Assembly (NCBI RefSeq): GCF_008642295.1
Contig: NZ_CP029190.1
Coordinates: forward strand, 6,679,501-6,743,500
Direction of reading: 5' to 3'
Source of the DNA: Streptomyces venezuelae
GTDB taxonomy: Bacteria; Actinomycetota; Actinomycetes; Streptomycetales; Streptomycetaceae
DNA length: 64,000 bases
The notes beneath the pieces were generated by a model, which saw only the letters and a list, made by a program, of their open reading frames with translations, was not told the DNA's origin and ran no database searches. Numbering within the stretch: the first letter of the stretch is position 1; each line of letters begins with the position of its first letter. This document shows, in pieces, positions 1 through 6,664 of this stretch. A program made the translations under genes and the position numbers.

Positions 1-464
1 TTGACGGCGACTCCGATGTCCACTCCGGCCGTGCCGCCGACGGACTTCTCCAGGATCGGCAGCAGCAGGTTCAGACAGGTACCCGGGAGCATGGTGCTGC
101 GGAACACGACGGTGTGCCGCCCGCCCCGCTCCGCCAGCGCGGCGCCGATCTCCTCGGTGACCCGTTCCAGGTAGGTGGTGCACAGACTGCCGTTGGGTTC
201 CGACGGCGTCCCCACGCAGACCAGGGACACCTCGCTGCCCATGATCGCCTCGCGGACGTCGCCGGTGGCCCGTAACGCTCCGGTCCGTACGACCTCGGCG
301 ATGAGCCCGCCGATCCGCTCCTCGACCACCGGGGCCTTGCCGTCGTTGACCAGGTCGACCTTCACCGGGTTCACGTCCACCCCGATGACCTCGTGACCCA
401 TGCTGGCCAGGCATGCGGCCGACACGCAGCCCACATAGCCGAGCCCTAAGACGCTGACCTTCAT
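1..464 (-). CDS. UDP-glucose/GDP-mannose 6-dehydrogenase family protein (3' end outside window)
   Basis: Encodes an NAD-dependent nucleotide-sugar dehydrogenase, an enzyme that oxidises a UDP- or GDP-hexose to the uronic acid for exopolysaccharide synthesis. The visible ~154 residues begin MKVSVLGLGYVGCVSAACLA, the Rossmann glycine motif of this family, followed by HEVIGVDVNPVKV and a KAPVVEERIGGLI stretch that resembles AlgD-type enzymes more than UgdA. VCVGTPS and FRSTMLPGT are also family-typical. The ATG start is preceded by a strong GGGGGAGGAA ribosome site. It lies 73 nt downstream of the sugar-phosphate transferase gene on the same strand, so the two are probably an operon for a capsule or extracellular polysaccharide. 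The catalytic cysteine region is outside the window, so the substrate cannot be decided. Confidence 0.9.
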   Translation of the reverse strand, partial: MKVSVLGLGYVGCVSAACLASMGHEVIGVDVNPVKVDLVNDGKAPVVEERIGGLIAEVVRTGALRATGDVREAIMGSEVSLVCVGTPSEPNGSLCTTYLERVTEEIGAALAERGGRHTVVFRSTMLPGTCLNLLLPILEKSVGGTAGVDIGVAV

Positions 465-537
465 GACCCGTTCCTCCCCCTGGGCAGGCCCTTCTGGCCT
501 GCCCTTCGCGAGCCGACCGGACTACTTCCCCCGCGCA

Positions 538-2034
538 TCAGTACGCCCCCTGCCCCTGGAGCACCGCGCGCAGCGTCTTCCACAAGATCACCGCGTCCAG
601 CGCGAGCGACCAGTCCTCCACGTACCGCAGGTCCAGCCGGACCGCCTCCTCCCAGGGCAGGTCACTGCGTCCGCTGATCTGCCACAGGCCGGTGAGCCCC
701 GGTTTGACCAGCAGCCGCCGCCGGATGTCCGGGCCGTACGCGGCGGACTCCTCCGGCAGCGGAGGCCGCGGACCGACGAGTGACATCGATCCAGTGAGCA
801 CGTTGAACAGCTGCGGGAGCTCGTCGAGCGAGTACCGGCGCAGCATCGATCCCACCCGGGTCACCCGCGGATCCCGGCGGAGCTTGAACAGCAGGCCGGC
901 GCCCTCGTTGCGGTGGGCCAGCTCGGCCCGGGCCCGGTGGGCCCCGGCGACCATGGTGCGGAACTTGACCATGGTGAACTCGCGGCCGTCCTTGCCGACC
1001 CTGCGCTGGAAGTAGAACACCCCGCCCCGGCTGTCCACGAGCACGAGCAGCCCGACGAGCACCATCAGCGGCGCGAACAGCAGCAACAGGACCGCCGCGC
1101 CCATCCGGTCGACGACCTCCTTGACCGCTCGGCGCCCCCCGGTGAAGATCGGCATGCTGACCCGCAGCAGCGGGATCCCGAGCACCGCGTCGACGTGCAG
1201 CCGCGGGCCGGCCACCTCCATCAGCACCGGGGCCACGACCATCTCGGCATCGCTGCCCTCGAGGTTCCAGGCCAGCCGCTGCAGCCGGTCCGGTGACCAC
1301 TGCGGGTCCGGTGTGACCGCGACGACACGGTAGCCGTCGCGGCGCACATGGCCCGCGACCGCCGTGAGCCGGCCGACGACCGGCACTCCGTCCAGCCGGT
1401 CACCGTCGGGCCCCACACCGTCCGGCGTGCACACCGCCTCCACACGCCAGCCGAGGTGCGGGAACTTACGGGTCCGGGTGATCAGATCGCGCAGGGTGGC
1501 CGGACTCCCAGCGGCGAGCACCGGGCGCAGGCACCGCCCTTCCTTGCGCTGTCGGTGCAGCCACAGGCGCAGCAGATACCGCGCGGTCATGGTGATGAGT
1601 GCGATCGCCGGAATCGCGACGAAGATCCAGAGCTTGATGTTGTGCGAGGTGAGGGCGATGCCGCCGAGCGCCAGGACGACAACCGCCGTGAACAGGGAAC
1701 GTCCGAGCCGGCGGAATTCCTCGGCGCCCTGGCCGAGCACGGCCGGGGCCCATGCGCGGCTTACCGCAAGCGCTCCCAGCACCAGCAGTTCGGTGCCGAA
1801 AGCGAGGATTCCCCACCTCTCGTGCCAGTTGGCTGCGTCCCTGGCCCCGAAGAAGAGGCCGATCGACGCGACCACCAGGGCGGTGGCCACGGTGTCGCTG
1901 GTGATCACGGTCCGGCGGTACCGCTGCTCCCAGTCGAACGCGGGCTGGTTGATCGTCCCGTTCGCCGGCCGCCCGCGCGCCGACGAAAACGGGCTGACTA
2001 ATTCCCCCTGCTGCACAGGACCCCCCCAGGCCAC
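538..2034 (-). CDS. Exopolysaccharide polyprenyl glycosylphosphotransferase (WcaJ/CpsE-type)
   Basis: Membrane enzyme that transfers a sugar 1-phosphate to the undecaprenyl-phosphate carrier and so starts assembly of an exopolysaccharide repeat unit. The 498-residue protein has several hydrophobic segments in the first ~150 residues, a variable middle domain, a hydrophobic hairpin near residue 330 (VLLLLFAPLMVLVGLLVLV), and the C-terminal bacterial sugar-transferase domain with KFRTM, DELPQLFNVLTGSMSLVGPR and PGLTGLWQISGRS. Length and domain order match WcaJ/CpsE-type enzymes. The longest frame starts at a GTG; another GTG seven codons in (PVQQGE) has a G-rich stretch just upstream and could be the true start. 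It is followed by the sugar-nucleotide dehydrogenase gene, which supports a polysaccharide operon. The sugar transferred cannot be read from sequence. Confidence 0.92.
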   Translation of the reverse strand: MAWGGPVQQGELVSPFSSARGRPANGTINQPAFDWEQRYRRTVITSDTVATALVVASIGLFFGARDAANWHERWGILAFGTELLVLGALAVSRAWAPAVLGQGAEEFRRLGRSLFTAVVVLALGGIALTSHNIKLWIFVAIPAIALITMTARYLLRLWLHRQRKEGRCLRPVLAAGSPATLRDLITRTRKFPHLGWRVEAVCTPDGVGPDGDRLDGVPVVGRLTAVAGHVRRDGYRVVAVTPDPQWSPDRLQRLAWNLEGSDAEMVVAPVLMEVAGPRLHVDAVLGIPLLRVSMPIFTGGRRAVKEVVDRMGAAVLLLLFAPLMVLVGLLVLVDSRGGVFYFQRRVGKDGREFTMVKFRTMVAGAHRARAELAHRNEGAGLLFKLRRDPRVTRVGSMLRRYSLDELPQLFNVLTGSMSLVGPRPPLPEESAAYGPDIRRRLLVKPGLTGLWQISGRSDLPWEEAVRLDLRYVEDWSLALDAVILWKTLRAVLQGQGAY

Positions 2035-2482
2035 CAGTGATCAAGGTGCTCACACTGCTCTGTCCCCCCGGGAGGCGAACCCGCCCCCCGCGCCGCGCTG
2101 TTCCCTGCTCCGGGAGGCCCCACCCCCGGCGAACGGCATGCCGGTCACCCCGCGCAGACGGCAGCCGACTGGCACGTTCTGGCGGAGTGTTGAGGTGCGC
2201 GGAAACCCGTCGAAATCTCAGGTGCTCCCCGCACCCAAGGCTTCCTCGGACCCCCAAGGGCCCAAGTGTGTGAAGCACGGTCAATCTAGAGCATCGGGGG
2301 CCGTCTGGAGAGGGGATGTGTGGAAATTGCGCTCAGGCTTTGAAGACCGTCAACCGGAGGCTGACCAACTGCGGGTGTGGCCACCCCGGAGACGCCCGTG
2401 TGACCTGCGATGACGGGATCCCTCGGGTGCCGACACGGCGGCTATGCGGACATATGTTCAGCGGATCTTCGGACTGCGGTGC
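2035..2482. other. Intergenic region upstream of the glycosylphosphotransferase gene
   Basis: A 448-base stretch between two minus-strand genes. Open frames here show no protein-like features and are shadows of high GC. It should carry the promoter of the polysaccharide genes and any terminator of the metal-efflux operon, but no clear promoter boxes, strong hairpin or repeat could be identified by eye. Confidence 0.5.
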
Positions 2483-3202
2483 TCACGGCTGCCCGCCCCG
2501 CTCGGTGTCGGTGGCGCAGCATGGGCAGGCGGACCCGGCAGCGCAGCACCCGCGCTGCCGGGCGGAGGGCGCGGCGAGGGTTCCCGGTGGAGTGGGGGCG
2601 CAGCAGCCCTTGCCCTGCCAGGCGTCGCGGCCTTCCTTGACGGCGATCACGGCGATGACGAGCGCGGCGATCGGGTCCGCCCAGGACCACCCGAAGGCGG
2701 CGTTGAGGACCAGCCCGGCGAGGACGACGGCGGACAGATAGGTGCAGAGCAGGGTCTGCTTGGAGTCGGCCACGGCCGACGCGGAGCCCAGTTCACGCCC
2801 CGCCCTGCGCTGGGCTGCGGACAGGAAGGGCATCACCGCCAGGGACAGCGCGGCCAGCACGATCCCCGGCACGGAGGGGGCCGCCTCGCCCCCGCCGGTC
2901 AGGGCCCGTACCGCGTCGACGGCGACGTAGGCGGCGAGGGCGAAGAACGAGACGGCGATGATCCTCAGCGCCCGGTGCTCACGGGCCTCCCGTGCGGCGT
3001 GGTCCTTCGCGGAGAACTGCCAGGCGACCGCTGCGGCGGAGGACACCTCGATGACCGAGTCGAGACCGAATCCGATCAGCGCGGTCGAGGAGGCCATGGT
3101 GCCCGCGATGAGGGCGACGACCGCCTCGATGGCGTTGTATGTGATCGTGAGGCCCACCAGCAGGCGTATGCGCCGGGCCAGCACATCGCGCCGGGCGGTC
3201 AT
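2483..3202 (-). CDS. Cation-efflux (CDF-like) transporter with cysteine-rich C-terminus
   Basis: Probable heavy-metal efflux membrane protein of the cation diffusion facilitator group. The 239 residues start MTARRDVLARRIRLLVGLTI and show about five to six hydrophobic helices; FGLDSVIEVSSAAAV and WADPIAALVIAVIAVKEG are the two aspartate-containing helices typical of CDF metal sites. The C-terminal 45 residues carry four CC or CxCC groups (GCCAP, GCCAAG, CPCC), a likely metal-binding tail. The ATG overlaps the TGA of the upstream sensor gene (TGATG), so the two are translationally coupled. A longer open frame upstream is only the sensor gene read in another frame. Coupling to a CmtR-like sensor suggests Cd/Pb/Zn efflux; the exact metal is inference. 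Confidence 0.85.
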   Translation of the reverse strand: MTARRDVLARRIRLLVGLTITYNAIEAVVALIAGTMASSTALIGFGLDSVIEVSSAAAVAWQFSAKDHAAREAREHRALRIIAVSFFALAAYVAVDAVRALTGGGEAAPSVPGIVLAALSLAVMPFLSAAQRRAGRELGSASAVADSKQTLLCTYLSAVVLAGLVLNAAFGWSWADPIAALVIAVIAVKEGRDAWQGKGCCAPTPPGTLAAPSARQRGCCAAGSACPCCATDTERGGQP

Positions 3203-3552
3203 CAGCAGCAGCCCTGCTCGTCGGCCTCGGCACAGGTCCGGTCGGCGTCGACGGTGACGACGGCGGAGCGGAGGTCGTCGAGGGCATGGCCGAGGCGCGA
3301 GTCGGCCAACTCGTAGCGGGTGCGCCGGCCTTCGGGCACGGCGACCACCAGGCCGCAGTCGCGCAGGCAGGCGAGGTGGTTGGACAGCCGGGTGCGGGAG
3401 ATGCCCAGCCGGTCGGCGAGGTCGGAAGGGTACGCCGGAGCCTCGCGGATCTCGAGGAGCAGCCGGCAGCGGATGGGATCGGCCAGCGCACGCCCGAAGC
3501 GCGCCAGGACCTCGATGTCTTCGGCGATGTTCAGCACACATCGACAGTACAT
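3202..3552 (-). CDS. CmtR-like ArsR/SmtB metal-sensing repressor
   Basis: Winged-helix repressor that probably releases DNA when it binds a heavy metal, controlling the coupled efflux gene. The 116 residues closely resemble mycobacterial CmtR: GRALADPIRCRLLLEI, then the recognition helix LSNHLACLRDCGLVV. The two cysteines in that helix (Cys62 and Cys66) and a C-terminal cysteine in DADRTCAEA (Cys106) correspond to the Cd(II)/Pb(II) ligands of CmtR as I recall them. The protein ends QGCC, and its stop overlaps the transporter start. The ATG at the 5' end has no obvious ribosome site, so it may be leaderless; a GTG five codons in is an alternative. A short palindrome-like ATGAATTCA just upstream could be part of an operator. 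Confidence 0.9.
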   Translation of the reverse strand: MYCRCVLNIAEDIEVLARFGRALADPIRCRLLLEIREAPAYPSDLADRLGISRTRLSNHLACLRDCGLVVAVPEGRRTRYELADSRLGHALDDLRSAVVTVDADRTCAEADEQGCC

Positions 3553-3939
3553 AGATCCATGAATTCAGGAAACCCTGAACCTTCGCTGCCCGTCCGCGGG
3601 GCCGGCGGACCGGCCCCCAAGAGGCCCGGCGCCCGGCGGCCGGATCACCCTCCGGACACCGGATGCGCCGGCTCTAGGAGAAGTCGAGGTGCTTGGGCGA
3701 GTACGAGACCAGGATTCTTCGTCTGCTCGTGGTACAGCAATTGCACCCGAGCTGACCAGGTAAAACGGCAACCAGCGCTCCCAACGCTGAGCAGGCCTCA
3801 CGGCCGCGGGCGGGGCCACTTTGAGCCGGATTCGAGCCGTCAACACCTCGGCGCCGCGCTCGGAAGCAGCCCGACCCAAGCCGAGTCAGGTGCTGACAAC
3901 GGCATCGAACCACCATCGCCGACGGCCTCTGTCCACTGA
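3553..3939. other. Gene-poor stretch with an aldehyde dehydrogenase remnant
   Basis: A 387-base stretch with no intact gene. It holds the promoter side of the CmtR-like gene (near 3553-3580) and a short remnant of an aldehyde dehydrogenase 3' end (listed separately). The rest has no recognisable coding or RNA feature. GGATTCGAGCC near 3829 looks like a tRNA T-arm but no tRNA folds around it. Confidence 0.5.
3674..3735 (-). pseudogene. Remnant of an aldehyde dehydrogenase 3' end
   Basis: On the minus strand the sequence reads ...RILVSYSPKHLDFS followed by TAG. This matches the last residues of the intact aldehyde dehydrogenase at 54922-56445 ([17 protein letters not shown]). DNA similarity to the first ~60 bases of that gene's 3' end is obvious, including the stop codon and QTK/TSR region, with a few substitutions and small indels upstream. 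Beyond about 3735 the similarity is lost. It is too short to encode anything and is best read as the tail of a deleted aldehyde dehydrogenase copy. Confidence 0.75.
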
Positions 3940-4272
3940 CTAGCTAGCCATGGAGTTCTGATAGCGCATCCACAGCCTCGAAATCCATGCATTCGCATCA
4001 TCGGGCGGCTGAGAGGTCACAACTGGCGACGGCGCTGATTCCACAAGGTGCAGCAGCGTCCAAGCCAACCCGAAGCAGTCGTCATCCCCGAAGCACGCTA
4101 CTAGGAGCCGGGCCTCTTCATCAGTGACGGGCTTCTCGATGGCGTGCAACGCCTGCTCCATCTCATCAAAGGCCTCGTCACCCTCCTCGGAGTTATCTCG
4201 CTCCGAGGGTAGTGGGCAACCCAGCCGAACGAACTCCCGAACTTGTTCTCTGATCACTGAAATCCTCCTCAC
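3940..4272 (-). CDS. Small acidic protein, probable immunity protein of the orphan toxin tip
   Basis: Encodes 110 residues with many Asp/Glu (DNSEEGDEAFDEMEQAL, FGDDDCFGLAWTLLHLVESAP). No family is recognised. The size, acidity and helical look are typical of cytoplasmic immunity proteins that bind and block a toxin. Its ATG overlaps the end of the toxin-tip gene just upstream on the same strand (4269-4272), which is the usual toxin-immunity order. The GC content is visibly lower than in the surrounding DNA, as is common for exchanged toxin/immunity modules. Function as an immunity protein is inferred from position, not from sequence similarity. Confidence 0.6.
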   Translation of the reverse strand: MRRISVIREQVREFVRLGCPLPSERDNSEEGDEAFDEMEQALHAIEKPVTDEEARLLVACFGDDDCFGLAWTLLHLVESAPSPVVTSQPPDDANAWISRLWMRYQNSMAS

Positions 4273-4739
4273 AAGAGATGCGGATGGTTGGCCCTGTAGT
4301 ACTGCATGATCCCCGAGATTGCAGCATTGAAATAGCTCGGATCCCCGTGGTTCACCTGGCCAATCATTCGGAGATTCGCGAAATCTGCCGCCAGCACTTG
4401 TCGAAACGTGAGCCCGGCATCAACGCGCGCGGTTCTCCTTCCCGCGCCGCCGTACGTGCGTGTCATCCTATGATCGGCATCCGTCATCATGTGCGCGGCG
4501 AAGTCTCGATAGTTCGGGATGCGGCCAGAGGCGGCCTGCGGAATGTGGTTCGGTGTGAGATTGTCCCCAACTCTCGCCCTGCCATCAAGATCCCCAAAAC
4601 GCCCGACTTCATGCTCTTGGACAGCCGGCCTTATGGGCGCACCATTGGCGCAGCGGCAGGAGTCAGCGTGGGCGGGATTCGAGCCGCCACAGTTATGAAC
4701 CAGGACCGGAGTGGCCCCCGCCAGCACATAGTACGTGTG
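4269..4739 (-). pseudogene. Orphan RHS toxin tip (Hint tail + nuclease-like C-terminal domain)
   Basis: A toxin C-terminal module without its RHS body. The frame reads HTYYVLAGATPVLVHNCGG, identical to the end of the Hint domain of the large RHS protein, followed by about 137 different residues (CRC..., LTPNHIPQAASG, HMMTDADHRMTRTYGG). The LTPxHIP and DxxHR elements resemble HNH/endonuclease-VII-like toxins, but the family is uncertain. DNA identity to the RHS gene covers 4695-4739 versus 7075-7119 (42 of 45 bases) and then stops abruptly. A TAG lies 10 codons upstream of the likely GTG start (4727), and there is only a distant ribosome site, so it may be silent until recombined onto an RHS gene. 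An immunity-like gene follows immediately. Confidence 0.75.
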
Positions 4740-4831
4740 CTGGCGACCCTTCCTCTAGCTGCTTTTATGCAGGTGGGGAGGGGTTTGGCGGTCCGCCGGA
4801 GTCCGTGGTTGTGCGCCTGGATCCGTGGTTG

Positions 4832-6000
4832 TTGCCGCTGAGGTTGAAAGGGTGGGGTGACAAGGTCATCCGGGATCGATCCTGAGTCCGGTCTCGGCGA
4901 CGAATCCATCGAGGACCTCGGGTCGGCGTTGGAGGCGTCGCAGCCTGTCCTTGGCCAATGGAGCGACGTCCTCGATCGCGCGGGGTGCGAGGTTGGCCAG
5001 GGACTTCTTCAGGTGGGCCCAGACGCCTTCGACGGGGTTGAGGTCGGGCGCGTAGGGCGGGAGCTTGACGATGGTGAGCCAGTCGCTGTTGCGGGCGCAG
5101 AACTCCCGTAGGGCCTTGGCGTGATGGGTGCTCGCGTTGTCCCACACCACGATCAGCGGGGCACCGCCGAGCTGCCTGCGGGCGGAGGTCAGCAGGTCCG
5201 CGAACTCACGTGCCCGGAATCCCTTCTTCTCGCCGGTCCGGCCCCGGTACGTCTGGGTCCGGTAGATCAGACGGGTCTCGCGGCCCGGTCTGACGCAGAT
5301 CATCCCAGCCATGAGGACCCGGCCGGAACCCTTGCCCGTCACCCTGACCAGCGGCGTCCGCCCGCGCCTGGACCAGGTTCGGCCCTTGCCGGGTTTGCAG
5401 GTCCTGTCCGGCCTCGTCCTCGAAGACGATCCACGCGCCCAGGAGCTGGGCCGTCCTCTTACCCGTGACCACTGCTCCGTCCGCCACCGTGCTACGGCCT
5501 GTTCGTCCCGCTCGACGGCCTGGTGCGCGGGCACCTGCGGGGACCAGCCCAGCCGGTGGAGCAGATACGACACCCCGCGCGGGGTGTACCGGTGCCCGAA
5601 CAGGCGGTGGATCAGCTCCGCGACCCTCGCCAGCGTCCACCGCTGGTCCTCGCTCCAGCCATGCGCCGCCGGTCCGGCCTCCAGCTCGACCTGCAACCGC
5701 TCGGCCTGGACATCGTCCAGCCGGCACGGAAAGCCGCCGGCCCCCTTGGATGTGAGGGCCGCGTTGGCCCTCGCGCCAGGCTGCGTGCCAGGCATACGCC
5801 GACTTCCGCGACACCCGTAACCTGCGGGCCACCTCCGGCGGCCGCACTCCGTGCTCGAACATCTCTGCGGCCTCGAAACGCACACCCTCACGCTTCGCCC
5901 GCCCCGCAGCGGTCAGACCGCCGCCATCCGCGTACCTCATGACGAGGATGTAGCACCGCCAACGCCCGCTGTCACCCCACCCTTTCAACCTCAGCGTCAA
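4832..6000 (-). mobile_element. IS630-family insertion sequence, decayed
   Basis: Insertion element of 1169 bp bounded by 31-bp terminal inverted repeats that match at 30 of 31 positions (4832-4862 and 5970-6000); the inner 23 bp are perfect (left end GAGGTTGAAAGGGTGGGGTG then ACA). It encodes one IS630-type transposase in broken frames. A TA target duplication, expected for this family, is not evident at the outer ends, so flanking sequence may have been rearranged. It separates the RHS toxin/immunity pair from the orphan toxin tip. Confidence 0.9.
4866..5940 (-). pseudogene. IS630-type transposase with three frameshifts
   Basis: DDE transposase of the IS630/Tc1-mariner superfamily, broken. 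The start MRYADGGGLTAAGRAKRE and the N-terminal helix-turn-helix (RLRVSRKSAYAWHAAWREG) are in one frame. The frame changes near 5760 (ANAALTSKGAGG follows), changes back near 5465 (GAWIVFEDEAGQ, first catalytic Asp), and changes again near 5410 (GRTPLVRVTGKGSG). The rest runs in that second frame with VVWDNASTHHAKAL (second Asp) and PYAPDLNPVEGVWAHLKK (Glu). All catalytic residues survive but are split over frames. One programmed frameshift is known in some IS elements; three point to decay. Confidence 0.88.
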
Positions 6001-6018
6001 CTACTGCCGTCAAACGAC

Positions 6019-6058
6019 ACGGAGCCCTCATCGACATCACTGTCGATGAGGGCTCCGT
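6019..6058. terminator. Perfect 18-bp hairpin terminator after the RHS immunity gene
   Basis: Inverted repeat with arms 6019-6036 (ACGGAGCCCTCATCGACA) and 6041-6058 and a 4-base loop. It lies 36 bases downstream of the immunity gene stop on the minus strand and next to the IS630 end. No T-tract, as usual for high-GC actinobacterial terminators. Confidence 0.8.
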
Positions 6059-6094
6059 CGCGCTGCTACCAGATTCCGATAACCCAGACAGAAA

Positions 6095-6664
6095 TCACGG
6101 GGAAATTGTCGGAGTATTCCACTCGGCACACTCCGCTACGATTCGCGCAATCTGTCGACGCTTCGGGTAACTAGAGCGAATCTTAGAGAGTCGTTCCGCG
6201 TACAATTCTGCGACATCGACCCCCTCTTCGGACAGCAAGCGGAAATCGCCATCACGCCACATTTCCTCAACTCCTCGCAGAGTCGTCTTGATTCCCCGAA
6301 ACTCAGCCCTTGAGTATCCGCCGCCGGCCTGCAACAGATCATCGCAGGAATCCCAGAAGTTCCCCACGCCGGATCTGATCCGCCATTCGCGATCGCCTGA
6401 AGGCAACTCTTGCGACGCCACCAGGATCGCTACTCCAGCAGCTGTCGATTGAAAATAGGACGGGGCAGACGAGTCCTCCAGGGCGCCGATCTCGCTTCGC
6501 CAGCTCCTCAGCAAGGCGATCTTCTCTGCATCTCCAGGAACTGCTGGAGCGCTGCACCCAGCAACGATGTCATCGATCTCTGCCAGGCGTGAGGCCCCGG
6601 CAACCTCAAGGATGGGCCGCATCCTGGCGAGAGACAGCCCTCCGGTCAGGCTCCACAAGTCCAT
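6095..6664 (-). CDS. Probable immunity protein for the RHS deaminase toxin
   Basis: Encodes 189 residues, MDLWSLTGGLSLARMRPIL..., with no recognised family. Its ATG overlaps the TGA of the RHS gene (TGATG), so it is translationally coupled to the toxin, which is the standard position of an immunity gene. The protein is soluble and predicted helical, with many charged residues (AEIDDIVAG, EKIALLRSWRSEI, FWDSCDDLLQAGGGYSRAEF). It probably binds and neutralises the deaminase tip in the producer's own cytoplasm. GC content is clearly lower than in the RHS body, consistent with exchange as a unit with the toxin tip. A longer open frame upstream overlaps the toxin gene and is not the real start. 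A strong hairpin follows. Confidence 0.72.
   Translation of the reverse strand: MDLWSLTGGLSLARMRPILEVAGASRLAEIDDIVAGCSAPAVPGDAEKIALLRSWRSEIGALEDSSAPSYFQSTAAGVAILVASQELPSGDREWRIRSGVGNFWDSCDDLLQAGGGYSRAEFRGIKTTLRGVEEMWRDGDFRLLSEEGVDVAELYAERLSKIRSSYPKRRQIARIVAECAEWNTPTISP

Noticed and set aside
3820..3850. tRNA-like T-arm (GGATTCGAGCC)
   Set aside because: No acceptor or anticodon stem can be folded around it on either strand; similar bases at 4677 lie in toxin coding sequence.
4866..6000. Programmed frameshift in the IS630 transposase
   Set aside because: Three separate frame changes are needed to join the protein, more than the single event known for programmed cases, so decay is more likely.
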